A DNA stretch of 28,522 nt, from the NCBI GenBank assembly GCA_009845505.1, contig VXZL01000546.1:1-28522 (forward strand), written 5' to 3'. Position 1 is the first letter of the stretch. Every line of letters starts with the position of its first letter. This document shows positions 15,095 to 23,890 of this stretch, piece after piece. This DNA comes from Candidatus Poribacteria bacterium. Its GTDB lineage: Bacteria > Poribacteria > WGA-4E > WGA-3G. Below the pieces are notes generated by a model, which ran no database searches, was not told the DNA's origin, and worked only from the letters and a program-made list of their open reading frames with translations. A program made the translations under genes and the position numbers.

Positions 15095-16783
15095 ATGATA
15101 AAAAGAATCCCTACACGTTCCTTATCCTATCTGTGGCTCATCTCTATCTTCACTGTCCTGCTTGGATCAGCAACGCACGCCCAAACGATAGAAACCGTCA
15201 TTCCATCGGATAGCTTCCTCTACCTCAAACTCCAAAACCTACAAGAATGTCGTGTGGCAATTGGGAGCTCCGAAAACTGGAAGGCGGCTGCAGGTTTCAT
15301 CTCCGCTGCCTCACAGTGGCAAGATATTCAACAACTCATGCAGGCACTGCCCATGTTTACAGGGGCGGACATCCAAGGTTTAATCGAAACCTTTTTGGGA
15401 AGCCAAGTCGCAGTGACAGTTTCGCCTGGCGCAGCGGGGTTGATGGTGGGAATCGTTATTGAAAACAGCGGGAACCAACGCCAAGCAGCCGAACAAATCT
15501 TATCCCAAGTCGTGACAACCCTCAGCGGCATGGCAGGAAACCCCGTACAACCTGAGGTAGGAGACTATCAAGTCATCACGTACCATACTGCACAACTTAA
15601 CACACTGGAACTCACATACGGGCGCGTTGATGAAACCCTTCTGCTGGTGGGCATTACCCCTGGTAGCTTTGAGAAAATGGTGGACACCTACAAGACTAAA
15701 GGACGTGCCATCACTGAAAACACTGCCTATCGTCCTGTTGCGGATAAATTTGGGAAAAGCGAGGTATTCGCGTATGTGGATGTGGAAACAGGAGGTCCTT
15801 ATCTGAAAGCACTCCTACCGCCTGTTGTTGGTAAACAATTAGACGCTTTCCAGACGTTGGTCTACAGGTGGGATCTGCTGAAACCGGGTGGCAGCCAACA
15901 GCTGTCCGGCACATTGAAGAATGGTGGACAAGGTACACTCATCTCGCTGTTCCAAGAGCCATCTAAAATGCAAGCCATTCAGGGCTTGTCAGGGGACGAG
16001 GTGCTCTTCCTTACGGTCGCGCCATCAAGTTCCCAGACCTTTTGGCGGATGCTCTTTGCTTCCGAGAGGAACACAACCTCCATCGATGAGAGCCTCAGGA
16101 GTTTTCTGATACCCGATCAGACCGATCTGCTTGCGGCAGTGACAGGCGAACTTGTTATCAGCGCGGATATTTCCTTCTTAGAGAAACCTCCTAATTTTAA
16201 CACCGGATTGACGGGTGGAAAGATTGAAAGGTTTAAAGTTGAATTTGCGGAGACGGATTTAGGGTTGATTTTTAATCCCGCTTCTCCCTTGAAATGGCGG
16301 GCTCTTTTCAACGGTCTCCTCGAAAAACTCAGTACCGAATCCCCCCAACAGTTTGACTATAAAGGCATGACCTTTAACACTGCTGCTATATCCGGCACCC
16401 TCTATTATGGAAGTGTCAACGAACTATTTGTGATAGCACTGTCTGAAAAACAGTATAAATCCATCGTTGATAATCTTTTGACTGGAAATCCGACATCCAG
16501 CTTTAAAAGGAGACTGGAAGATTTACCGGCAAATCCAGCGTGCTTGTTCCAACTCAACATAGAAAAGCTTTTACCTTTTGTTGAAACCGAGGGACTTCCG
16601 TGGTGGAGACCGGAGGTAATTGCGTTCACACAAAAAGTAGGGGTTCTGTTCGCTTCGCTCGCTGTCGGAGCGGATGCGGCATCGCTGGAACTGACACTCT
16701 CACCCGAAGAAAAACCGATTGATGCAATAGCAAGGCTCGCCCCTATCCTTTTCTTCGTAACCATGATGTTAAGTCAGCGATAG
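15095..16783 (+). CDS. Exported DUF3352-like protein
   Basis: A 562-residue protein with an N-terminal signal peptide (hydrophobic residues about 10-28, cleavage plausible after THA) and a hydrophobic tail (about 545-560) ending in SQR, which could anchor it. The layout resembles DUF3352 proteins: VIPSDSFLYLKLQNLQ at the start, later FGKSEVFAYVDVETGGPYLK, and two repeated alpha/beta halves with DLLAAVTGELVISAD. No catalytic motif is visible. It starts 14 bases after the second permease and ends that operon, so it may be a periplasmic partner of the permease pair or a substrate. The family assignment rests on overall look and is moderate. Confidence 0.75.
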   Translation: MIKRIPTRSLSYLWLISIFTVLLGSATHAQTIETVIPSDSFLYLKLQNLQECRVAIGSSENWKAAAGFISAASQWQDIQQLMQALPMFTGADIQGLIETFLGSQVAVTVSPGAAGLMVGIVIENSGNQRQAAEQILSQVVTTLSGMAGNPVQPEVGDYQVITYHTAQLNTLELTYGRVDETLLLVGITPGSFEKMVDTYKTKGRAITENTAYRPVADKFGKSEVFAYVDVETGGPYLKALLPPVVGKQLDAFQTLVYRWDLLKPGGSQQLSGTLKNGGQGTLISLFQEPSKMQAIQGLSGDEVLFLTVAPSSSQTFWRMLFASERNTTSIDESLRSFLIPDQTDLLAAVTGELVISADISFLEKPPNFNTGLTGGKIERFKVEFAETDLGLIFNPASPLKWRALFNGLLEKLSTESPQQFDYKGMTFNTAAISGTLYYGSVNELFVIALSEKQYKSIVDNLLTGNPTSSFKRRLEDLPANPACLFQLNIEKLLPFVETEGLPWWRPEVIAFTQKVGVLFASLAVGADAASLELTLSPEEKPIDAIARLAPILFFVTMMLSQR

Positions 16784-16825
16784 TAAAGAACGCCTTTGTC
16801 GGCAGAGCTTGCAATCCCAGGTTAT

Positions 16826-16893
16826 CAGTATGCACCTATCTCCAGATAGTGTCTTTTAGGAACTCTTTCCAATAATAGGTGTGTAACATACTG
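16826..16893. repeat. Long-armed inverted repeat before the lipoprotein promoter
   Basis: CAGTATGCACCTAT (16826-16839) is complementary to ATAGGTG (16875-16881) plus CATACTG (16887-16893), with TGTAA interposed in the right arm. A run of A follows on the plus strand. It could be a minus-direction terminator, an mRNA structure after the 15095 operon, or a mini-element end. No gene lies in 16784-17031. Confidence 0.5.
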
Positions 16894-16903
16894 AAAAAAA
16901 TAA

Positions 16904-16934
16904 TGCAACCTTTTTGCCTTCAAAACGCGTCACT
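16904..16934 (+). promoter_or_regulatory. Predicted ECF-type promoter of the lipoprotein gene
   Basis: TGCAACC (16904-16910), 17 bases, then CGTCACT (16928-16934). Both words match the site before the first sigma gene (8679 and 8702), and the AACGCG-CGTCA context is shared. It would make the lipoprotein gene a target of one of the two sigma factors. Confidence 0.6.
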
Positions 16935-17031
16935 ATAAACATAAGTCAGTATATCTCTCGGTAACCCTACGAAAAAATAGAATGAAGGGATACAACATCC
17001 TTCAGGTTACACAAACAAAGGAGACCAAAAA

Positions 17032-17706
17032 ATGAAAAACACTTTTCGCAGCGTAGACGTTCTATCCAGACTTTCACTTTTCACAGTTTTGGGACTTGCC
17101 ATTTTTCTCAGCAGTTGCTCCGACTATTCGCACACGCAGAAATACATTTCTGAAAGCGAAATAGCGAATATCCAGTTACGCGAACATGTAGAATTCAGTT
17201 GGTCAGCACCCCCCAATCACAAAAAGTATACTGGACCCCAAAACGCACGTGAACTTATGCAAGCATTTAATGCAGACTACAACCGTGGACATGCAAAGAC
17301 CGAGGTGAATATCCATCGTAAAGGCGTTGGCATAGAAACCGCAAATTATGTTAGCACCTTCACAGAACGCGAGATAGATGCAAGATACCCGCGAGAAGAA
17401 TGGCTCCAACACCTTCTGGACGGAGGCGTTACCATAGAAAATTTCGGCGACTACTCACGCTACCTATCAAAACGGCACACGTTGGCACTTCTCGAAGACA
17501 ACCCGAATCTGCAACAGTTAGGCATTTTGGATATTCCACCGACAACGGATTGGGAAACTTACAAAGCTGCTTATATGGATAAGTTGGTAAATCACCGTAT
17601 CGAGATTCTGGGCGCGAGAGAACAGTTCCATCACAGCGAGAAAGGACCCTTCAGTTCTACCAATATTACTGAGAGCATTCGCACTGGCAACAGCAAAAAC
17701 CGATAA
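17032..17706 (+). CDS. Lipoprotein of unknown function
   Basis: A 224-residue protein with a lipoprotein signal: hydrophobic residues 14-26, then the lipobox LSSC with Cys29 as the lipidation site. The mature part is charged and mostly helical, with two regions that look like small domains (about residues 60-110 and 120-200). EREIDARYPREEWLQHLLDG and TTDWETYKAAYMDKLVNHRI are the most distinctive parts. No known family is recognised. AAAGGAG precedes the ATG. It has its own predicted ECF-type promoter 100 bases upstream and is followed after 72 bases by the ATPase gene, which has a sigma70-like promoter. Being under the putative ECF regulon suggests a role in envelope sensing or maintenance. 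Confidence 0.82.
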   Translation: MKNTFRSVDVLSRLSLFTVLGLAIFLSSCSDYSHTQKYISESEIANIQLREHVEFSWSAPPNHKKYTGPQNARELMQAFNADYNRGHAKTEVNIHRKGVGIETANYVSTFTEREIDARYPREEWLQHLLDGGVTIENFGDYSRYLSKRHTLALLEDNPNLQQLGILDIPPTTDWETYKAAYMDKLVNHRIEILGAREQFHHSEKGPFSSTNITESIRTGNSKNR

Positions 17707-17715
17707 AGGTCTCGC

Positions 17716-17744
17716 TTGAAAACCCTTTAAATTTCTGGTATCAT
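17716..17744 (+). promoter_or_regulatory. Predicted sigma70-type promoter of the ATPase/export genes
   Basis: TTGAAA (17716-17721), exactly 17 bases, then TATCAT (17739-17744), 35 bases before the ATPase start codon. This is among the best sigma70-like matches in the window and differs from the ECF-type sites. Confidence 0.6.
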
Positions 17745-17778
17745 ATACACAGAGAAAACCAACTGTAGGAGAAACCCA

Positions 17779-18513
17779 ATGTTAGAAACCCGCGAACTCA
17801 CGAAAGTCTATAATGAAAGCGTTTTAGCCGTTAACAACTTGAATCTAAAAGTGGATGATGGCGAAATCTATGTCGTTCTCGGCGCAAACGGAGCAGGGAA
17901 AAGTACGACCATCTCCATGCTCCTGAACTTTATCGAACCTACAAGCGGCACCGCACTCGTCGGGGACATTGAGATACCTAAGTTTCCACTGGAAGCCAAG
18001 AAGCATCTCGCCTACGTCTCCGAGAACGTCGAACTCTATCGCAACTTCACGGCACGTCAAAACCTGTCTTTCTTTGCGAAACTCGGTGGACGGAAGAAGG
18101 TATCCAATGAGGAATTAGATGCAACACTCGGACGTGTCGGTTTACCAGAGGAAGCGTTTACACGGCGCGTCAAGACGTTCTCTAAAGGGATGCGTCAACG
18201 CTTGGGGATTGCTATTGCGATTATGAAGAACGCACAAGCCGTCCTGCTCGATGAACCGACCTCCGGCTTGGATCCCAAGGGCGGTGCCGATTTCTTGAAC
18301 CTACTCCGCCAACTCAAAGAGGAAGGGAAAGCCATCTTCATGTCCACGCACGATATTTTCCGTGCGAAGGAGATCGCCGATAGGATAGGAATCCTTGTGG
18401 AAGGTAACCTGGAGCGGGAACTCACGCGCGACGAGATTCAAAAAGAGGACCTTGAGGCGTTGTACCTGCACTATGTCGCTGGATATGAATCTGAAGAAGA
18501 CGCGCCTGAGTAG
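17779..18513 (+). CDS. ABC transporter ATP-binding protein
   Basis: A 244-residue ABC ATPase of the ABC-2 (drug, polysaccharide or NatA-like) kind that drives permeases from the cytoplasm. Walker A GANGAGKST is at residues 35-43. The signature reads FSKGMRQR (134-141) in place of LSGGQ, a common ABC-2 variant. Walker B AVLLDEP is at 154-160, the D-loop SGLD follows, and the switch histidine is H191 in STHD. The Q-loop position reads YVSEN. All catalytic elements are present. It is the only ATPase in the window, yet five permeases of one family lie around it, so it may serve several. GGAGAAACCCA upstream fits. It is followed closely by the coiled-coil protein and TolC genes. Confidence 0.96.
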   Translation: MLETRELTKVYNESVLAVNNLNLKVDDGEIYVVLGANGAGKSTTISMLLNFIEPTSGTALVGDIEIPKFPLEAKKHLAYVSENVELYRNFTARQNLSFFAKLGGRKKVSNEELDATLGRVGLPEEAFTRRVKTFSKGMRQRLGIAIAIMKNAQAVLLDEPTSGLDPKGGADFLNLLRQLKEEGKAIFMSTHDIFRAKEIADRIGILVEGNLERELTRDEIQKEDLEALYLHYVAGYESEEDAPE

Positions 18514-18531
18514 AGAGAAGGGTGAAAAAAT

Positions 18532-18616
18532 ATGGATGGATGGAAGATACTTGGACGGACAGATGGATGGATGGAAGAATGGGTGACACCAATCTTCCAA
18601 CCTTCCAATCTTTCAA
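18532..18616. repeat. GGAT-type direct repeat with a complementary CTTCCAA arm, within the start of a gene
   Basis: ATGGATGGATGGAAGA occurs twice, perfectly, at 18532-18547 and 18563-18578. It is followed by CTTCCAACCTTCCAATC (18594-18610), nearly complementary to the GGATGGATGGAAG unit. The block lies between a ribosome-binding site and the signal-peptide codons of the next gene and now encodes its first 28 or so residues. Confidence 0.65.
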
Positions 18617-20895
18617 TTCCAATGCTCGTGTTTATTTTTATCGGCACGATAGGGATATTGCTGCCGACAGAAACACCGATAGCGTTTGCAGAAGAGACCC
18701 AACCGGTTTCCGATGAGAACAGAGCAAAAACCAAAGAGGAACAGAGCCGCCAAATCCAGATAGAGACGAAACGCTTGGAAATGGAACTCAAGGAACAACT
18801 GATGAAAAAGAAGTTGGTTGAACTTGAAAATCTTAAAGCGATGATGATGGAGGCAAATAATATCGTCACTGTCTCTCAAGTGAATAAAGCGGAGGAAGAT
18901 TACGAAACCGCCGTCTCCGAATACGAACAAGCAAAACTGACGCTGCAAGACACCGAACTTAACTCGCTCAAGGACGAGTGGCACATCACTGTCGAAAGCA
19001 CAAACTTATATGAATCCGACGACGGAAGAGAACTGTTCTCAATCACGTTGCGGAATAGCTCATCCCCCGTCACACTCGTTGAGAGCTCCAAAGTGTTGGG
19101 ACGCGAAATTATTATTAGTGCACAGATTGACGACATCTTTGTGTCGATTAAAGAGCAGGAAGGTTACGGCACAAGTGGGGCAATTATCGCTGAACCTTAC
19201 GAACAACGCATCGAAACGCTCAAAGAGGGTGAAGCCGTTACGTTAGAGTTTGAACTCATAAAAGAGGATGTACGAGATGTCGTTGTCGAGTTGATATACT
19301 CGGGTGAGACTGACAATAAGAATATCCACTTAAAACAGGAAGACCCCTACATCTCCGTCGTGTCAGCGAGACGCTACAAGAAGGGCGACCGACGGCACTT
19401 GGAGGTTGTACTTACCTACGGTGCCATAAAGGGAGAGAGAAAAGAAACAGACACCACTGACCCCACAGATTACTCGAATGGCGCGACAGCGCAAGAGATT
19501 AACAACGTCTATGTCTCCATCAGAGACGAAACTGACGCGATTATCGGTTTCCCCTACGAATACCGGATCCCATCGCTGAAAGATGGACAGGCGACAACTC
19601 TTGATTTTGAACTCCGACGGAATATTGATAGCGTTACGGTTCATATTCTATACCTTGACAAGCCGTACCCGAAAAAAATCCATCTTGAGGAAGATACACG
19701 CCACATTTCTATCCTGAGTGCGAAGAAGTTTCGCGTGGACAACCAAATGATGGTGACGCTTCAACTCAAGAACACCTCCACAACCGAGGCGATGCCGAGC
19801 AACGCAACCCCTGAAGAGATTGCAGCGGCAAACGAGATCCGAGGAATTTACGTCTCCTTGCTCGATGTCACCGATGACACAAACATCGTCAAACCTTATG
19901 AAACGAAGATACCCGTCCTCGGCTACAACGAAACCGTGGAACTGACGTTTCAACTTCAGAAAGATGTCGAAAGCTTGAAGGTGGAGTTGAAGTATCCCGA
20001 ACTCCCCGAACCCGACACACGCCTCATCTATCTACAAAAAGAATCTGCCTTGGATGTGGTAAACGTCAGTTCATTACGATTTTCGCAGGAGGGGAACCTC
20101 GGCAGCAGCGTCACTTATGACTTGACATTGGATCGGTTGGCTGAAACAGAAAACACTTTCCAACTCCGCGTCATTAACCTGCTGAACCGCCTCTCCTTTG
20201 AATTCCAAGACCCAGAAACGCAGTCGCGTCAGTCACAGGTGAAGTTCACGCAGGAACAGTCGAAACGGAGTTTGTCCCTAATCGTCTATCTGCCAGAAGA
20301 ACTGGATGCCTCCTATCTTGACAGTACACTTGAGTTCTATGTTGCTGTTTTGGACGAGGCAGAGGCAAACGAACTCGGTGGGGTCAACAATCGCTTGGAT
20401 TTACCCGCCGATAGGATCGCGGGGATACAAGGCGGGGTTGAACGGTTTGAACTGATTCCAAAAGGTGTTCCAGAGATTGAGGTATTCGTGCCGAATGCGT
20501 TCCAGACAATTAAAATAGGCGAAGAGGTCAACATGACAGCGACGTTAAAGAATATCGGTACCCGCGACCTCGTCGATATCCGTATGATCGTTGATGTCAA
20601 CACGGACTGGAAATACACGGTTATCCCCGAAGTTGTCAGTTCACTCGGACGGAATGCGGAGACGGAGATACAACTGACCTTAAGTCCACCTGCGGATATC
20701 GGGGTTGGCGAATATCAAGCGAAGTTAAACGCCGAAGTCACGGTCGATAACCGGAAGTTTGAGGCACGCGACCGTTCAATTACAGTACAGGTTGAATCAC
20801 AGACGCAAATGTCGGTAACGACGCTCCTTTTCGGTGCGTTGATTCTCCTTATGATTGCGATTGTGGTTGTCACAATCCGCATCAGCCGCCGTTAA
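18532..20895 (+). CDS. Membrane-anchored coiled-coil and beta-domain protein (COG1361/NEW3-like)
   Basis: A 787-residue protein. Residues 1-30 come from the simple repeat (Trp/Met/Asp-rich). Residues about 31-54 form a signal peptide or helix (MLVFIFIGTIGILLPTETPI, then AFA). A coiled coil follows (about 60-135). Three repeats of about 110-130 residues (about 145-505) each end with a PYE...L..GE/Q-type strand and an IHL or IYLQ edge, for example EPYEQRIETLKEGEAVTLEF and FPYEYRIPSLKDGQATTLDF. Later comes a NEW3/COG1361-like beta domain (about 655-755: KIGEEVNMTATLKNIGTRDL), then a C-terminal helix with basic tail. The start is ATG 18532 with AGAAGGG upstream; ATG 18622 is possible but lacks a ribosome-binding site. 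It lies between the ATPase and TolC genes, so a periplasmic adaptor-like role is suggested, not proven. Confidence 0.8.
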   Translation: MDGWKILGRTDGWMEEWVTPIFQPSNLSIPMLVFIFIGTIGILLPTETPIAFAEETQPVSDENRAKTKEEQSRQIQIETKRLEMELKEQLMKKKLVELENLKAMMMEANNIVTVSQVNKAEEDYETAVSEYEQAKLTLQDTELNSLKDEWHITVESTNLYESDDGRELFSITLRNSSSPVTLVESSKVLGREIIISAQIDDIFVSIKEQEGYGTSGAIIAEPYEQRIETLKEGEAVTLEFELIKEDVRDVVVELIYSGETDNKNIHLKQEDPYISVVSARRYKKGDRRHLEVVLTYGAIKGERKETDTTDPTDYSNGATAQEINNVYVSIRDETDAIIGFPYEYRIPSLKDGQATTLDFELRRNIDSVTVHILYLDKPYPKKIHLEEDTRHISILSAKKFRVDNQMMVTLQLKNTSTTEAMPSNATPEEIAAANEIRGIYVSLLDVTDDTNIVKPYETKIPVLGYNETVELTFQLQKDVESLKVELKYPELPEPDTRLIYLQKESALDVVNVSSLRFSQEGNLGSSVTYDLTLDRLAETENTFQLRVINLLNRLSFEFQDPETQSRQSQVKFTQEQSKRSLSLIVYLPEELDASYLDSTLEFYVAVLDEAEANELGGVNNRLDLPADRIAGIQGGVERFELIPKGVPEIEVFVPNAFQTIKIGEEVNMTATLKNIGTRDLVDIRMIVDVNTDWKYTVIPEVVSSLGRNAETEIQLTLSPPADIGVGEYQAKLNAEVTVDNRKFEARDRSITVQVESQTQMSVTTLLFGALILLMIAIVVVTIRISRR

Positions 20896-20906
20896 GGAGC
20901 TTGAGA

Positions 20907-22280
20907 ATGAACAAAAAGTTGACGGCACTTGCAGTGTGTCTGTTTCTCAGTATTGCGGGTGTCGTCTCAGCACAACGCCTTGTCTCACTTCAGCCAGAAC
21001 GCGCAATAGCACTCGCTTTACAAAACAACGAAACAGTCAAAAAAGCAGAGAAAGTTGTCGAGCGCGCCAAGGCAAACCTCCGTGTCTCTAAAGCTGTTTA
21101 CCTCCCACAGGTCGGACTCACCGGCGAATATCAAAGACAGAAAGATGGCGACATCGAAGACAGAGACTATCTCACTCGCGCACAAGCGAGCATGCTCTTT
21201 GCGCAATTCGGTGAAATCCCGCAAGGTCTTGATGCCGCACAGGAAGAGGTTCGCAAAGCCGAAATTGAATACGAACGCGCCAAGAAGGAGATCGTCTACG
21301 CTGTTCGGAATCTCTGGCATAATATTATTCTCACGCAAGAAGAAATTAAAGAACGGGGTGCGATTGCGGTGGAACTCGAAAAGAAATTAGAAGGCACAAA
21401 AATTGAACAGACCCAAAGGCGGATTCCATTTCTCAGGCAACTCAACACAGAATTGGAACTCTCAGAACAGCAACTCGCACTCAACGAACTCCAACGACAA
21501 CTCGACGTGGATACCGCTGAACTCATCAGTCTCACTGGACTTGACCCACTTGCACAGGTTGTCCTTTCGCGCCCCCTTCCAGACGACGATGTAACGCTCG
21601 AAGCTGCCGTTGAACTCGCAATCACCAATAGTCTTGACCTTCGCGACTTACAAGGCGATATGTTGCGTCAAGAACGTCTCGCCGGAGAGACTATCTGGAA
21701 CCGCTTCCCTGAACTCTCTGCTGAAGCACGCTATAAGGATCTCAGTGTGCTCCTGGAGCAACAAGCAGGTAACCAGACGTGGGACGCAAAAGCCATCTAT
21801 GATCCGGTGATACTTGACCGTGAACGAGATGGCGCGAGTCTCTTTGAGACAAATCCACGCACCCAAGATGGATGGGAACTGGGTTTTAAGTTCAACATCC
21901 CGTTATACGATGGAAATAAGACGAAGAACCTTCGCTCCCGAGAAGTCGCAGAACTTGAGCGAATGCAGCTCGAGTACGTCGAAAAAACAAAGTTAATCCG
22001 TGTAGAGGTGCGACGGGACTACCGTGAGGTGGCAAATGCAAGAGAACGGATGGAAATTGAAGAAAAGCGGGTGAGAATTTTCGAGCAACAGTTACGGACG
22101 ATTGAACGCGTGCTGGATGAAGTCACCGTCGAAATCCCCGGTTACCAAGGTCTAACCTACAACGATGCGTTTCAAGCACAAGCACAATTTACAGAGGCAC
22201 AACGCGTCTATTATCAAACCCGCCGAGATCATGCAAGGGCAAAGGAAAAACTCCGAGAAACAATGGAGTGGATTGAATAG
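20907..22280 (+). CDS. TolC family outer membrane protein
   Basis: A 457-residue outer membrane efflux-type protein. The signal peptide is residues 1-23 (MNKKLTALAVCLFLSIAGVV, then SAQ). The mature part has the TolC look: two halves of long, Glu/Arg/Gln-rich alpha-hairpins (ALQNNETVKKAEKVVERAKA early; LRSREVAELERMQLEYVEKT late), and LxxAVELAxxNSLDLRDLQ at the start of the second half. The start is ATG 20907, seven bases after AAGGAG; an in-frame TTG six bases earlier is less likely. It follows the coiled-coil protein gene by 11 bases, so translation is probably coupled. It gives the ABC system an exit through the outer membrane and implies a Gram-negative envelope. No classical membrane-fusion protein is encoded beside it. 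Confidence 0.93.
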   Translation: MNKKLTALAVCLFLSIAGVVSAQRLVSLQPERAIALALQNNETVKKAEKVVERAKANLRVSKAVYLPQVGLTGEYQRQKDGDIEDRDYLTRAQASMLFAQFGEIPQGLDAAQEEVRKAEIEYERAKKEIVYAVRNLWHNIILTQEEIKERGAIAVELEKKLEGTKIEQTQRRIPFLRQLNTELELSEQQLALNELQRQLDVDTAELISLTGLDPLAQVVLSRPLPDDDVTLEAAVELAITNSLDLRDLQGDMLRQERLAGETIWNRFPELSAEARYKDLSVLLEQQAGNQTWDAKAIYDPVILDRERDGASLFETNPRTQDGWELGFKFNIPLYDGNKTKNLRSREVAELERMQLEYVEKTKLIRVEVRRDYREVANARERMEIEEKRVRIFEQQLRTIERVLDEVTVEIPGYQGLTYNDAFQAQAQFTEAQRVYYQTRRDHARAKEKLRETMEWIE

Positions 22281-22383
22281 TAGTTAGCGTTCAGTCATCA
22301 GGGCGTTGCGTGCTGCGTCCGCCACTCTCAGCAATCAGTAAGAGCATCTATCAGTTGTGGACGTTTTCACCCGCCACAAACGA

Positions 22384-22425
22384 ACTACTGACTGCTGAAG
22401 CATAGCGACCTGACCGCTGACCGCT
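22384..22425. repeat. Imperfect 7-base tandem repeat, ACYGCTG
   Basis: ACTACTG, ACTGCTG, then after a short break ACCTG, ACCGCTG and ACCGCT. It ends on the stop codon of the minus-strand permease, in the 143-base convergent gap after the TolC gene. No clear terminator was seen in that gap. Confidence 0.5.
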
Positions 22426-23875
22426 ATTTTACCTCACTCATCAAAAAAGAAACCTGCGCCATAATAAAAAATAGCAGATTAAACAACACCAACAAACCGA
22501 CCTGAGATAACACACTCCGATACGAGATATGCTCTGTGAACACCGGCACCGCCGCTGGATTCACCGGCTTCTGCGACAACCCCTCTTTTACAGGATAGAT
22601 GTGTAGACTCTCCGGATCGCTCTGATCTTCGGTTTCGATGAAATCTATGAACGTCTGTCGATAACGGCGCGCCTGTTTGACGAAATTCATATAACTGACG
22701 ATGCCGGTATTCGCAAGTCCTTCCATTGCATACTGGAAGGTCGTTATCGGTGAGATTTGAGTAATATCTCGGGCGAGCTGCACCTGCTTAAACTGCTGGT
22801 CGATTTGTCCATCATTAAATCGAGTTTTCGTCTCTATCTCTTTGGTGAGGTAGGTCGCCCAGCGTCGCGTTGCTTCGGGATTCTCGATGGCTGCTGCCTT
22901 CCTTAACTTAGATTCTGACCCACCAAAAGGTCGGTATTCATCTCTCAACTGTTTTAACTGCACATCTTTCTGCATTGACACTTCGTCAACGGAGGGAATC
23001 GGATTTAGATTGCCAACAAAAGTCCCAAGCAGACTCGGAAATACGAACGCCAAGCAGACCCAAGTCAATAAGAGCCATACTAAACTTGTGATTGCGTTTG
23101 AAACCCGACTTGAGAAAAACAACCCGAGAAAGATGAAAACAGAGACGTGTAATGCAAACAACCCGACCATCCCCAAAACTCGCAACCACTCACTCGACGC
23201 AAAAGGAATATTCCGGGAAATAAGGATAAACAACAGGTTCATCAGGATACCAATTACAAGTGGAACCATAAGGGTCAAAAACGCTCCGAGGTATTTACCT
23301 AATAACACTTGGCTGCGCGAGACAGTATTAGACATTATGAGGCTCAGCGTGCCGCGGGCTCTCTCCCCAGCGATCGCATCAAAAGTGAATAAAATCGCAA
23401 AGAAACTCATGAGGCCCCCGATGAAGACCCAGTCAATCTTAATCCGCTGCATCGCGCCCCCGACTTTACTCTGCAAAGGATACTCCAGTGTCCACGGCGG
23501 TGTCCATCCGTAATCCTCAGTTTGATTCTGACCGCTGCGGCTGGACGATCCTTCGCCGATCATCTTGACAAAACGCGGGACGAGCTCATCAGTTCCATCC
23601 GCACAGAAAGTCATTGGGCTCGGAAACTTCGGAATCTCTCCAGGGCCCCTGAGTGCTAACTCCGCCAAACTCGTATCCGCGTGATTTTTAATATGCTTTC
23701 TCTTCTGTTCCACCTGTCGATTATAGGTATTAATCTGCGTGGTATAGCCGTAACCGCCTAAACTGTATATCAACGCGTTCGCCAAAAACAGGAGAGGCAA
23801 AAGAATAATCATCAAGGCAAATCGGAGGGTCGTGAGATTGTGATGTATCTCTTTCGTCGCAATGTGTAGAATCAT
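22424..23875 (-). CDS. ABC-2-type transporter permease, type 2 (paralogue of 13521)
   Basis: A 483-residue inner-membrane permease. It has ATKEIHHNLTTLRF at the N-terminus, a first helix, and an outside loop with RGPGEIPKFPSPMTFCADG. The signature FTFDAIAGERARGTLSLIM lies near residues 162-180, followed by further helices to about 285, a second outside domain and a final helix ending LMSEVK. Loop motifs match the 13521 permease, including IETEDQSDPESLHIYPVKEG and SQKPVNPAAVPVF. It lies 15 bases downstream of the type-1 permease, whose stop codon is almost touching the AAGGAGG site. The two are therefore translated together, behind the second sigma gene. It has no Ala/Lys-rich coiled-coil insert. 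The stop codon overlaps a simple repeat. Confidence 0.9.
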   Translation of the reverse strand: MILHIATKEIHHNLTTLRFALMIILLPLLFLANALIYSLGGYGYTTQINTYNRQVEQKRKHIKNHADTSLAELALRGPGEIPKFPSPMTFCADGTDELVPRFVKMIGEGSSSRSGQNQTEDYGWTPPWTLEYPLQSKVGGAMQRIKIDWVFIGGLMSFFAILFTFDAIAGERARGTLSLIMSNTVSRSQVLLGKYLGAFLTLMVPLVIGILMNLLFILISRNIPFASSEWLRVLGMVGLFALHVSVFIFLGLFFSSRVSNAITSLVWLLLTWVCLAFVFPSLLGTFVGNLNPIPSVDEVSMQKDVQLKQLRDEYRPFGGSESKLRKAAAIENPEATRRWATYLTKEIETKTRFNDGQIDQQFKQVQLARDITQISPITTFQYAMEGLANTGIVSYMNFVKQARRYRQTFIDFIETEDQSDPESLHIYPVKEGLSQKPVNPAAVPVFTEHISYRSVLSQVGLLVLFNLLFFIMAQVSFLMSEVK

Positions 23876-23890
23876 TCGTCTCTCCTCCTT

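Noticed and set aside
22887..23513. A 208-codon plus-strand open frame within the minus-strand permease
   Set aside because: It is antisense to a clear ABC permease, lacks a ribosome-binding site and has no recognisable domain; a by-product of the permease codon usage.
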